Shown here: in pieces, positions 40,573 through 48,600 of the stretch
How the letters are laid out: every line of letters starts with the position of its first letter
How positions within the stretch are numbered: position 1 is the stretch's first letter
The notes under the pieces: generated by a model
What the model saw: the letters and a program-made list of their open reading frames with translations, nothing else
The model's database searches: none
What the model was told of the DNA's origin: nothing
Assembly (NCBI RefSeq): GCF_001854885.1
Contig: NZ_MDDV01000006.1
Coordinates: 144,126-208,125 of the forward strand
Length of the DNA stretch: 64,000 nt
Origin: Ensifer sp. LCM 4579
Lineage (GTDB): Bacteria; Pseudomonadota; Alphaproteobacteria; Rhizobiales; Rhizobiaceae
Direction: 5' to 3'
Position numbers and translations under genes: made by a program

Positions 40573-43023
40573 GTGCTGCGCGTGGAGAGCGTCAGCGTGG
40601 CAGTCCAAGAGAATCCGAATGCAGAAATCAAGACCATCCACCAGCGGGACCATCTCATGATGCACTCGGTGGAAAGCCGTTTTGTCGCAATCGTCTGCGG
40701 CGCGATGCTCCTTTTCGTTGCACCGCTGTTGATGCTCTTCCTGATCATGTCCGGCGACCGGGTCGCTCGGGAGCGCCTGCACAATATCGAATTGTTGATG
40801 GAGGCCAGCGGCGGGGCGCTTGGCAAGCCGATCTGGGACTTCGATCAGGACGGCATCGAGCGGATTGCGCGATCGCTGATGAACGCGCGCGACATCCGCG
40901 CAGTCGTTATTCGCGATACCGCGGGAAAGGTCCTCGCACGGCTGCCCGGGGCGCAGCCCGATGCGCCCGCCACCGACATTCTGAGAACCTCCATCAGCTA
41001 CGAGGCTGTGAACGGCACCCGAACCGTCGGTACGCTCGAAACCCTCGTTCCAGCATCCGGCATGCTCTCCCGGTTCAGCAAGGACGAATGGGCGGTTCTC
41101 GGCATCCTGCTCGTCGCCGTAGCCATCGTCTTCACGGCAGCTTTGATCGGCAACCGCCTGACCGTGGTCCGGCCGCTGATGCGGCTGACGGCGGCGATCG
41201 AGGCGACGCGGCGCCTGGGATCGCGCCATCGGGTCGACTGGACGTCGCACGACGAAATGGGCGCGCTCGCCGCAAATTTCAACGCGATGCAGGACCGGCT
41301 CGCGCGCGAGGAAACGGAGCTGAAGGCCGCGCATGCGCAGGCGACGGAGACCTATAATCAGACGCCGGCGATGCTCTTCTCGCTCGACGCAGAAGGACGC
41401 TTGACGGCGGTCAGCGACTACTGGCTTCTGGCAACCGGCTACAGCCGTGATGCCGTGATCGGTCGGACTTTTACTGACTTCATCGACGCGCATTGGCGGG
41501 AAGCCTACCGTCTTCGTTTGCGGGCAGGTACAGCGGACAGTCCCACCATCAGCGAGGTCACGCTGCCCTTCCGCAAGGCGGACGGCGAGTTCATGACCGT
41601 TCTGATCCTGGAGACAGAAACGAACGGCGGCGAGACTTCGCTCTCGGTAATGACCGACGTGACGGCACTCAAACAGGCCGAAAGCCGCAACCACTTGCAG
41701 GCGATCACCGACCACCTGAGCGGCCTCCTCAACCGCCAGGGCTTCGAGAGCGCGCTGGATGCCGCGTTTCTGAGCGCCGATCAATGCGGCATGCAACTCG
41801 CCTGCCTCTTCATCGACCTCGATCGCTTCAAATGGATCAACGACAATTTCGGCCACGCCGCCGGCGATGCGGTGCTGCGCCTCACGGTGGAGCGGATCGG
41901 CACCGCGCTCGGCCCGGACGACGTGCTGGCGAGGCTCGGCGGCGACGAATTCGCCATTCTCGTACAGTCGACGGATGTCATCACGCTTGCCGGGGAGATC
42001 GGCGAGCGGATCTGCGCCGCGCTGCGTGCGCCCATGCCGATTGCCGGCAACGAACTGTCCGTCAGTGCCAGCATCGGCATTTCGGCCTATCCCATCCATG
42101 CCGAAAGCGCCGCCGACCTGCTGCTGAAGGCCGACATGGCAATGTATGCACGCAAGCGCGACGGCAAAAACGGGCTGAGGATCTTCGATGCCAGCATGCT
42201 CGACGCCGCGCGCGAGCGCCACGAGATCGAGCAATTCATCGAGGCGGGTCTCAAGGAAGACTGGTTCGAGGCCTGGCTGCAGCCGATCGTCAGCCTCCAC
42301 GACGGCCAGATCGTCGGCTTCGAGGCGCTGATGCGGCTCGACCACCCGCAAAGGGGCCTGCTGCCGCCGGCCAAGATCATCAACATTGCCGAAGAAACGG
42401 GCACCATCAGCCGCATCGGTGATCGCGTGCTGGAAAAGGCGATCCGCCATCTGGCGACGATTTCCAGGCTCGATGGAACCCAGGAAACCTATCTTGCCGT
42501 CAACTTCTCGCCGTTGCAGTTCGAGCTCACTTTGCCTCACAAGCTCGCGGCACTCCTGCTCAGGCACCACATTTCGCCACACCGCATCGTCGTCGAGATC
42601 ACCGAAGCGGTGCTGATGCTCGACAATCCCGAAGTCCACGCGGTCCTGAAGCAGCTCCAGGAATTCGGTTGCCGTATCGCGCTCGACGACTTCGGCACCG
42701 GCTATTCCTCTCTCAGCTACCTCAACCGATTCCCCGTCGATATCGTCAAGGTCGACCAGTCCTTCACGCGATCGCTCAGTTCCACTGCCGCGGACGTCAG
42801 GCGCAAGAGCCGCATGCTCATCAAGGGCATTCGCACCATCTCGCATCAGATGGGATGTACGGTCGTGGCCGAGGGCATCGAAACAAAGGATCAGTGGCAA
42901 CTCTTGCGCAAGCTCGGTGTGGATTATGGCCAGGGCTATCTCTTCAGCCGGCCCATGCCGATCAGCGGCATGCTGACGATGCTGGAGAACGAATCCGAGG
43001 CGAAGACGAGTTCGGCCAGTTAG
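40573..43023 (+). CDS. PAS-GGDEF-EAL membrane protein, 816 aa
   Basis: A cyclic di-GMP enzyme with a periplasmic sensory domain. A membrane helix at about residues 40-63 and another at about 170-195 enclose a periplasmic region of about 110 residues. A HAMP-like segment follows, then a PAS domain (about 260-375), GGDEF with intact ARLGGDEF (about residue 455) but Gly in place of the Arg of the RxxD inhibitory site (GPDD), and EAL with all catalytic residues (FEALMRL, AVNFSPLQF, VEITEAV, DDFGTGYSSL, VKVDQSF, VVAEGIET). Both activities are possible. Several in-frame ATGs near the 5' end leave the start uncertain. A periplasmic binding protein gene follows by 53 bases. Confidence 0.92.
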   Translation: MLRVESVSVAVQENPNAEIKTIHQRDHLMMHSVESRFVAIVCGAMLLFVAPLLMLFLIMSGDRVARERLHNIELLMEASGGALGKPIWDFDQDGIERIARSLMNARDIRAVVIRDTAGKVLARLPGAQPDAPATDILRTSISYEAVNGTRTVGTLETLVPASGMLSRFSKDEWAVLGILLVAVAIVFTAALIGNRLTVVRPLMRLTAAIEATRRLGSRHRVDWTSHDEMGALAANFNAMQDRLAREETELKAAHAQATETYNQTPAMLFSLDAEGRLTAVSDYWLLATGYSRDAVIGRTFTDFIDAHWREAYRLRLRAGTADSPTISEVTLPFRKADGEFMTVLILETETNGGETSLSVMTDVTALKQAESRNHLQAITDHLSGLLNRQGFESALDAAFLSADQCGMQLACLFIDLDRFKWINDNFGHAAGDAVLRLTVERIGTALGPDDVLARLGGDEFAILVQSTDVITLAGEIGERICAALRAPMPIAGNELSVSASIGISAYPIHAESAADLLLKADMAMYARKRDGKNGLRIFDASMLDAARERHEIEQFIEAGLKEDWFEAWLQPIVSLHDGQIVGFEALMRLDHPQRGLLPPAKIINIAEETGTISRIGDRVLEKAIRHLATISRLDGTQETYLAVNFSPLQFELTLPHKLAALLLRHHISPHRIVVEITEAVLMLDNPEVHAVLKQLQEFGCRIALDDFGTGYSSLSYLNRFPVDIVKVDQSFTRSLSSTAADVRRKSRMLIKGIRTISHQMGCTVVAEGIETKDQWQLLRKLGVDYGQGYLFSRPMPISGMLTMLENESEAKTSSAS

Positions 43024-43076
43024 GCCCGGGCCTGTGTCCTGCCCCAGCCTGGGGACGGACGAAAGGAAAACACGGC

Positions 43077-43811
43077 GTGAAGAAACTGATCCTGGCAATC
43101 CTGCTCAACCTGGCCGCCACAGCCCACGCCGAAACGATCCATTTTCTCACCGAAGAGTACCGGCCTTATAACTACCTGAGCGATAAGGGTCCGAGCGGCG
43201 CCTCCGTCGACCAAGTCGCCTTGATCATGAAGGCCGTTGGTCTTTCCTACGACATCGAGGTCCTGCCTTGGGCGCGGGCATTTGCGATTGCCGAGAGACA
43301 GCCTTTCCACTGTGTCTTCACGACCGGCCATGACGCCGAGCGGGACGGGATTTTCAAATGGATCGAACCGCTTCTGGTCGACCACATGGTCATGGTCCGC
43401 CGCAAGGACGCCACCGCGGCGCCGAAATCACTGGAGGAGGCAAAGGATTTCGTCGTCGGCACACAACGCGGGGACTTCTCCGCCAGCTATCTGAAGGAGC
43501 GTGGATTTCAGCGGATCGATTATGCCGCCGCACTCGATTCCACGCTCAAGAAACTCCTCGCCGGCCGCGTCGACCTGATGATGACTTCGGAAAAGACCTT
43601 CGAGACGTTGCGGGCCGGCGGGACGCCGGTCGAAGCGGCGCTTACGTTGGACGGCAAGCAATACGGCATTGCCTGCCACAAGGACATGCCGGACGAGATC
43701 GTTTCGCGCATGCAGGTCGAGCTCAATCGTCTGATCACCGATGGCACGCAGGACCGGATCTTCGAAGCTTACGGCCTGCGCCCGAACGGCATCCGGCAGG
43801 CGACGAAATAG
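43077..43811 (+). CDS. Orphan periplasmic solute-binding protein, 244 aa
   Basis: A member of the type-II periplasmic binding-protein fold (bacterial extracellular solute-binding family 3), with signal peptide MKKLILAILLNLAATAHAET and the lobes TEEYRPYNYLSDKGPSGASV and PLLVDHMVMVRRKDA. The usual cognate permease and ATPase genes are absent. It starts with GTG at 43077 after GAAAGGAAAA, 53 bases after a PAS-GGDEF-EAL gene, so it may deliver a signal to that sensor instead of feeding transport. The ligand is unknown; the family binds amino acids and other small solutes. Confidence 0.85.
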   Translation: MKKLILAILLNLAATAHAETIHFLTEEYRPYNYLSDKGPSGASVDQVALIMKAVGLSYDIEVLPWARAFAIAERQPFHCVFTTGHDAERDGIFKWIEPLLVDHMVMVRRKDATAAPKSLEEAKDFVVGTQRGDFSASYLKERGFQRIDYAAALDSTLKKLLAGRVDLMMTSEKTFETLRAGGTPVEAALTLDGKQYGIACHKDMPDEIVSRMQVELNRLITDGTQDRIFEAYGLRPNGIRQATK

Positions 43812-43916
43812 CATTGACTTGCCCGGACAGCGGTGGTTTTGGGTGGGTGAGCGGGAATGCTGAGCTGTCCGTCAGCTGCCATCCCACCCGCCTCGAAACA
43901 CTGGGAGTTTGGCCGC

Positions 43917-44636
43917 ATGCTGATTATTGCGGGACTTGGCAATCCGGGCCCGAAATATGCGGGAAACCGTCACAATGTCGGCTTCATGGCGGTCGACGCC
44001 ATCCAGGGGCGGCAGGGCTTTTCCTCCTGGTCGAAGAAGTTCAAGGCGGAGATCGCCGAAGGCGAGGTCGCCGGCGAACGCGTGCTGCTGATGAAACCGC
44101 AGACATTCATGAATCTTTCCGGCGAGGCCGTGGGCGAGGCCATGCGATTCTACAAGCTCGCGCCGAAGGACATCGTCGTGATTTACGACGAGCTCGATCT
44201 GCCGGCCGGCAAGGCGCGTATCAAGACGGGCGGCGGGCATGGCGGACATAACGGCATCAAGTCGATCGACGCTCATTGCGGCAAGGAATATCGCCGCCTT
44301 CGCCTCGGCATAGGCCATCCGGGCGTGAAGGATCTCGTGCACGCGCATGTGCTCGGCGATTTCGCCAAAGCCGATCAGGCCTGGCTTTCGCCCCTCCTCG
44401 ACGCGATCGCCGACAACGCCGACATGCTGGTGAGGGGCGAGGACTCGCAGCTTCTGAACAAGATCGCGCTTGCGCTTGGCGGAAAGCCGGAGACGGAAAA
44501 GCCCGAGACCGCGAAGAAGCAAACGGCTCGCTCCCACATCCACCAGGCGCGCAATGCGGCCCAGCCGAAGAAGCTCCCGGCAACCGGCCCGATGGCCGAG
44601 ATTCTCAAGAAGATGTTCGGCGCTAAGGAGGATTGA
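43917..44636 (+). CDS. pth: Peptidyl-tRNA hydrolase, 239 aa
   Basis: It hydrolyses peptidyl-tRNA released from stalled ribosomes. The catalytic histidine is in [12 protein letters not shown] (about residue 20), and other active-site segments are [18 protein letters not shown] and [22 protein letters not shown]-terminal extension (about 195-239, basic, then [19 protein letters not shown]) is typical of alphaproteobacterial Pth. The start at 43917 gives [17 protein letters not shown]; the upstream frame is not homologous. The downstream 29-bp palindrome at 44661-44689 may end transcription. Confidence 0.96.
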   Translation: MLIIAGLGNPGPKYAGNRHNVGFMAVDAIQGRQGFSSWSKKFKAEIAEGEVAGERVLLMKPQTFMNLSGEAVGEAMRFYKLAPKDIVVIYDELDLPAGKARIKTGGGHGGHNGIKSIDAHCGKEYRRLRLGIGHPGVKDLVHAHVLGDFAKADQAWLSPLLDAIADNADMLVRGEDSQLLNKIALALGGKPETEKPETAKKQTARSHIHQARNAAQPKKLPATGPMAEILKKMFGAKED

Positions 44637-44660
44637 CGGACCCGGCCGTTGACAGACACA

Positions 44661-44689
44661 GGAATGAATGGTGCCGCACCATTCATTCC
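44661..44689. terminator. 29-bp perfect palindrome overlapping the clpS stop
   Basis: Arms GGAATGAATGGTGC (44661-44674) and GCACCATTCATTCC (44676-44689) pair perfectly around one base. It spans the stop codon of the convergent clpS gene and follows pth by 24 bases. Lacking a T-run, it might be a bidirectional terminator or a message-stabilising hairpin. Confidence 0.6.
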
Positions 44690-44994
44690 TCCGGTTCGCT
44701 GGTGAACAGGAGCGGGAAACCCGCCTCCTTGCCGAGGTCGGTCGCCTCCTTCGCCTTCGTTTCGGCGATGTCCCGGGCACAGACCACGACGACGGAGGTA
44801 CCGAGCTTGTGCGCGGTCATCATCACCCGGTAGCCGGTCTCCTCGCTCATGCGGAAAACCGCCTTCAGCACCATCACGACGAATTCGCGCGGCGTGTAGT
44901 CGTCATTGACAAGAATGACCTTGTAGAGCCTCGGCCGCTCGAGCTTCGGCTTCGTCCTGGATTTGCGTCTTACGACAACATCCTTGTCACTCAT
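44683..44994 (-). CDS. clpS: ClpS-type N-recognin adaptor, 103 aa
   Basis: It hands N-end-rule substrates to ClpAP. The family core is YKVILVNDDYTPREFVVMVL (about residues 24-43) with the substrate-binding aspartates and methionine, then AHKLGTSVVVVCARDIAETK. The basic N terminus (VVVRRKSRTKPKLERP) and short length are like the second alphaproteobacterial paralogue, ClpS2. clpA is not next to it, unlike the primary clpS, which supports the paralogue reading. The start at 44994 gives MSDKDVVVRRK. It is convergent with pth. Confidence 0.92.
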   Translation of the reverse strand: MSDKDVVVRRKSRTKPKLERPRLYKVILVNDDYTPREFVVMVLKAVFRMSEETGYRVMMTAHKLGTSVVVVCARDIAETKAKEATDLGKEAGFPLLFTSEPEE

Positions 44995-45202
44995 CGGAAC
45001 ACCCGTTGATGACATGGGAAGACAGCGACTTCGCAGTCCCACTATTGCGCGCCCGGCAAGGGCATTCAAGCCTGCAGCGGCAATCGAGGTCCATCCGGCG
45101 AGACGTGGTATTAGCTGGCGTCTGCATGCACGAAGGCTTGACCGCTCGGCTCCTTTATCCCATAGCCACGCCCAAGAAATTCGAAAACGACAGGTTTCAG
45201 CC

Positions 45203-46306
45203 ATGGGCTTCAAATGCGGTATCGTCGGGCTGCCGAATGTCGGCAAGTCGACCCTTTTCAATGCGCTCACCAAGACAGCGGCGGCACAGGCGGCGAACTA
45301 CCCGTTCTGCACGATCGAGCCGAACACCGGCGAGGTCGCCGTGCCGGACCCGCGCATGCGCAAGCTTGCCGACATCGCCAAGTCGAAGGAGATCATCCCA
45401 ACCCGCATCTCCTTCGTCGACATCGCCGGCCTCGTGCGCGGCGCCTCCAAGGGTGAGGGCCTCGGCAACCAGTTCCTCGCCAATATCCGCGAAGTCGATG
45501 CCATCGTGCATGTGCTGCGCTGCTTCGAGGATGACGACATCACCCATGTCGAGGGCCGCATCCATCCGGTCGAGGACGCCGAGACGATCGAGACCGAGCT
45601 GATGCTCGCCGATCTCGAAAGCCTCGAGCGGCGCACCGAACAGACGCGCAAGCGGGCGACCGGCAAGGACAAGGAGTCCATGGCGCAGCTTCCGATCATG
45701 GAGGCCTCGCTGAAGCTGCTACAGGAAGGCAAGCCGGTGCGGACGCTGTCGGCGAAGCTTGCCGCCGACGAAGTGCGCATTCTGCAGGGCCTGAACCTTC
45801 TCACATCCCATCCGGTCCTCTATGTCTGCAATGTCGCCGAAAGCGACGCTGCGACGGGCAACGAACACACCCGCGCGGTCGAAGAAATGGCCAAGGCTCA
45901 GGGAGCCGAAACGGTCGTCATCTCGGCTGCGATCGAATCCGAGGTGGCGCAATTGCCGGAGGAGGAAGCCAGGGAATTTCTCTCCGCCCTCGGTCTCGAA
46001 GAGGCCGGCCTGGACCGGCTGATCCGTGCCGGCTACAAGCTGCTCGATCTCATCACCTATTTCACCGTCGGCCCGAAGGAAACGCGCGCCTGGACGATTC
46101 CGCGCGGAACCAAGGCGCCGCAGGCGGCCGGCGTCATCCACTCGGATTTCGAGCGCGGCTTCATCCGCGCCAACACGATCGCCTATGACGATTTCATCGC
46201 GTTCGGCGGCGAAACCGGCGCCAAGGAAGCCGGCAAGGCGCGCGACGAAGGCAAGGAATACGTCGTCCAGGACGGCGACGTCATTCACTTCCGCTTCAAC
46301 ACCTGA
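45203..46306 (+). CDS. ychF: Redox-regulated ATPase YchF (Obg family), 367 aa
   Basis: A P-loop ATPase of the Obg superfamily that binds ribosomes and is tied to oxidative-stress responses. The P-loop is GLPNVGKSTLFNAL (residues 8-21), switch motif DIAGLVRGASKGEGLGNQF (about 65-83), and the base-specificity motif is NVAESD, as usual for YchF, which prefers ATP. The C-terminal TGS domain (about 280-360, TYFTVGPKETRAWTIPRGT) is present. The start at 45203 gives MGFKCGIVGLPN. It lies 208 bases from the divergent clpS. Confidence 0.96.
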   Translation: MGFKCGIVGLPNVGKSTLFNALTKTAAAQAANYPFCTIEPNTGEVAVPDPRMRKLADIAKSKEIIPTRISFVDIAGLVRGASKGEGLGNQFLANIREVDAIVHVLRCFEDDDITHVEGRIHPVEDAETIETELMLADLESLERRTEQTRKRATGKDKESMAQLPIMEASLKLLQEGKPVRTLSAKLAADEVRILQGLNLLTSHPVLYVCNVAESDAATGNEHTRAVEEMAKAQGAETVVISAAIESEVAQLPEEEAREFLSALGLEEAGLDRLIRAGYKLLDLITYFTVGPKETRAWTIPRGTKAPQAAGVIHSDFERGFIRANTIAYDDFIAFGGETGAKEAGKARDEGKEYVVQDGDVIHFRFNT

Positions 46307-46312
46307 CGTCCG

Positions 46313-46786
46313 ATGAACACCGAGCCCCCGATGCTCTATTTCGAGGATTTCACGCCGGGGCGGCGCTTCGGCTACCGGCCGGTGGCCGTCCGGGCCGCCG
46401 ACATCGTCGCCTTCGCCAGCAACTTCGATCCTCAGCCGATGCATCTCGACGAGGAGGCCGGCCGACGCAGCGTTCTCGGCGGCCTGTCCGCTTCCGGCTG
46501 GCACACGAGCGCGATCGGCATGCGGATGATGATCGACGCCTTTCTCGGGCGTTCCGCCTCTGAGGGCTCACCCGGCATCGACTTCATGGACTGGAAAAGG
46601 CCGGTTCTGGCCGGCGACGTGCTCTCGGGCTTCAGCCTGGTCATGGAATCGCGCCCGTCGACGTCTCGGCCCGGCATCGGCTTCGTGAAATTCCGCAACG
46701 AGCTCACCAATCAAAGTGGCGAAGCGGTTGCGGTCTCGGAAGGCTCGATCATGTTTCGCCGCCGTGACGGAGGGATGCGACCATGA
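46313..46786 (+). CDS. MaoC-family dehydratase, first of a pair, 157 aa
   Basis: A single hot-dog-fold MaoC-like protein, expected to hydrate enoyl-CoA or similar thioesters. The hydratase region is FDPQPMHLDEEAGRRSVLGG (about residues 38-57) followed by LSASGWHTSAIGMRM. The start is ATG at 46313 or 46331; I took the first. Its stop overlaps the start of the second MaoC gene by 4 bases. The two share the same motif arrangement and clearly arose by duplication. It follows ychF by 6 bases. The physiological substrate is not known. Confidence 0.87.
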   Translation: MNTEPPMLYFEDFTPGRRFGYRPVAVRAADIVAFASNFDPQPMHLDEEAGRRSVLGGLSASGWHTSAIGMRMMIDAFLGRSASEGSPGIDFMDWKRPVLAGDVLSGFSLVMESRPSTSRPGIGFVKFRNELTNQSGEAVAVSEGSIMFRRRDGGMRP

Positions 46787-47253
46787 TGACGCTGGAGCAG
46801 CTTTACGCCGCCGGCCGCAAGGTTGTAATCGGCAGCCTGACCTTTGCGGCAGAAGACATTATCCAATTCGCCCGTGACTTCGATCCGCAGCCGTTCCATC
46901 TGGACGAGGAGCAGGCCAGGCATTCGGTTTTCGGCGGCCTCTGCGCCTCCGGCTGGCACACCAGCGCCGGATGGATGAAGTGCTTCGTGCGGTTCTGGAA
47001 GGACGAGGCCCGGCGGCTTGCAGCCGAGGGACTGCACGCGCCGAGGCTCGGCCCCTCCCCCGGCTTCCGCGATCTCAAGTGGCTGAAGCCGGTCTATGCC
47101 GGCGATACGGTGACTTACGCAGTCACCCTGCTCGAGGCCCGTGCCCTTGCATCGCGCCCCGGCTGGAAGATCAACACGCTCCTCTGCGAAGGCGAGAACC
47201 AACATGGCGAAGCCGTGATCCGCTTCGAAAGCAAGGTCATCGAATTTACGTGA
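46783..47253 (+). CDS. MaoC-family dehydratase, second of a pair, 156 aa
   Basis: A paralogue of the gene just upstream, with DFDPQPFHLDEEQARHSVFG (about residues 30-49) and GLCASGWHTSAGWMKCFV. It overlaps the first gene by 4 bases, which implies coupled translation and suggests that the two proteins may form a heteromer, as in some two-subunit MaoC dehydratases. The rest, PSPGFRDLKWLKPVYAGDTV, is typical of the family. A dispersed repeat follows. No substrate is indicated by the neighbours. Confidence 0.87.
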   Translation: MMTLEQLYAAGRKVVIGSLTFAAEDIIQFARDFDPQPFHLDEEQARHSVFGGLCASGWHTSAGWMKCFVRFWKDEARRLAAEGLHAPRLGPSPGFRDLKWLKPVYAGDTVTYAVTLLEARALASRPGWKINTLLCEGENQHGEAVIRFESKVIEFT

Positions 47254-47277
47254 GGCGGGTAAGCTCCTCCCGCTTAA

Positions 47278-47374
47278 GCGCTGTGCATCCTGGCGCACGG
47301 AGGACGCTGTAACTCTTTGAAGCTACGCATTCTGGTTTCCGAATATCCGGGCCGATTTTCGGAAAGCACGATCG
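47278..47374. repeat. Dispersed intergenic repeat, copy 2
   Basis: It carries GACGCTGTAACTCTTTGAAG, CGCATTCTGG, TTTCCGAATATCCGG and CCGATTTTCGGAAAG in the same order as the copy at 15862-15970. It fills the space between the convergent MaoC and apt genes and abuts the apt stop codon. Confidence 0.65.
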
Positions 47375-47917
47375 CTAGTGCCCTTCGAAGGAGACCAGCG
47401 TGCGGACGTCGACGCCCAGCGCCTCGAGCTTCCTGCGCCCGCCGAGTTCCGGCAGATCGATGACGAAGCAGGCGGCAACGATCTCCGCGCCCATCCGAAG
47501 CAGGAGCTTGGCGGCGCCTTCGGCGGTTCCGCCGGTGGCGATCAGGTCGTCGACCAGGATCACCTTTTCGCCCGGCACGATCGCATCCTTGTGCATCTCC
47601 ATCTCGTCGACGCCGTATTCGAGGCTATAGGCGATCCGGACCGTCTCGTGCGGCAGCTTCCCCTTCTTGCGGATCGGCACGAAGCCGGCGGACAGCTGAT
47701 GCGCGATCGCGCCGCCCAGAATGAAGCCGCGCGCCTCGATGCCGGCAATCTTGTCGACTTTGGTGCCGGCATAGGGGTGAACGAGTTCGTCGATCGCGCG
47801 TCGGAACGTCTTCGGATTGCCGAGCAACGTGGTTATGTCGCGGAACATGATACCGGGCTTCGGATAGTCCGGAATGCTCCGAATGGCGGAAATCAGTTCC
47901 GATTGAACAACGGTCAT
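47375..47917 (-). CDS. apt: Adenine phosphoribosyltransferase, 180 aa
   Basis: A purine-salvage enzyme making AMP from adenine and PRPP. It shows the family N terminus ([20 protein letters not shown]), the hood region [17 protein letters not shown] (about residues 61-77) and the PRPP-binding loop [20 protein letters not shown] (about 119-138). The length of 180 is standard. It is monocistronic, ending against a dispersed repeat. The ribosome site upstream is weak (CTTCCTCCAGC region on the minus strand reads GGAGG in the other orientation). Confidence 0.95.
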   Translation of the reverse strand: MTVVQSELISAIRSIPDYPKPGIMFRDITTLLGNPKTFRRAIDELVHPYAGTKVDKIAGIEARGFILGGAIAHQLSAGFVPIRKKGKLPHETVRIAYSLEYGVDEMEMHKDAIVPGEKVILVDDLIATGGTAEGAAKLLLRMGAEIVAACFVIDLPELGGRRKLEALGVDVRTLVSFEGH

Positions 47918-48335
47918 GCTGGAGGAAGCCTTTGCGAGTTTGAGAGTGTCGCAGCCATAGCATCAACAAAGCGCAGAATTACAGGATTTTCTTCGGCTCG
48001 GGCCAGTGGTGCTTCGTTCGCGGGCCTCGGTCGCAGGTCTTGATACCCGCCTGTCGGGCATCCTTCACACACGAGGCCCGAGAAGGGTCAGAGGCGCAGC
48101 CCTGCCCCAACCCGCATCGATCCGGTCCACCCGACAAGGATTTGGCCGAACCCCCGAGTTGATGTTAGGCTTGTCGCCGGGTTGCAGCCGACTGCGGCGC
48201 TGCCCATTTGCAGAGCGAAACAGAGCGGGATGAGGTGTCGGCGGAATCTCCGCTCGCATCCCGCTTCGACTTCCTGGAGCAAGGCCGGCACTTCGGCGCA
48301 TTCCGTAGCCGCGACCCAGGAGAAGGAGGAACACC
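47918..48335. other. Intergenic region apt - DUF1059
   Basis: 418 bases between divergent genes. An inverted pair, GCGGGATGAG and CGCATCCCGC (about 48226-48268), surrounds a shorter stem CGGCGGAATC / CCGC. I see no gene and no clear promoter. The DUF1059 ribosome site AGAAGGAGGAAC is strong. Confidence 0.4.
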
Positions 48336-48521
48336 ATGCGCTTATTCGAATGCGGTACGCTCGTCCCGGGTTGCGATTGGCACACCCGCGCCGACAATGA
48401 TGCGGAGATCGTACGCCGGGTCGTCGAGCATATGCGCGAAACCCATGGAGAAACGGTCATCCGCGAAAACATGGTCGACAACATCAAGGCGCGCATCGTC
48501 GACGAGCCACAGGCTGCGTGA
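48336..48521 (+). CDS. DUF1059 small protein, 61 aa
   Basis: A small protein of family DUF1059, found in bacteria and archaea with unknown function. It has the typical start MRLFECGTLVPGCDWHTRAD with two cysteines, and the helical region VVEHMRETHGETVIRENMVD. The complete domain of about 60 residues is present, so the gene is intact despite its size. It is preceded by a strong ribosome site and convergent with cca. Confidence 0.85.
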   Translation: MRLFECGTLVPGCDWHTRADNDAEIVRRVVEHMRETHGETVIRENMVDNIKARIVDEPQAA

Positions 48522-48600
48522 CGGCGGACGCCGCTTGCAGCGCCGCGCGCCTTAATCAGATGCGCATAGTGAGTTCGATCGAAGGACATGCAGGAGTGGC

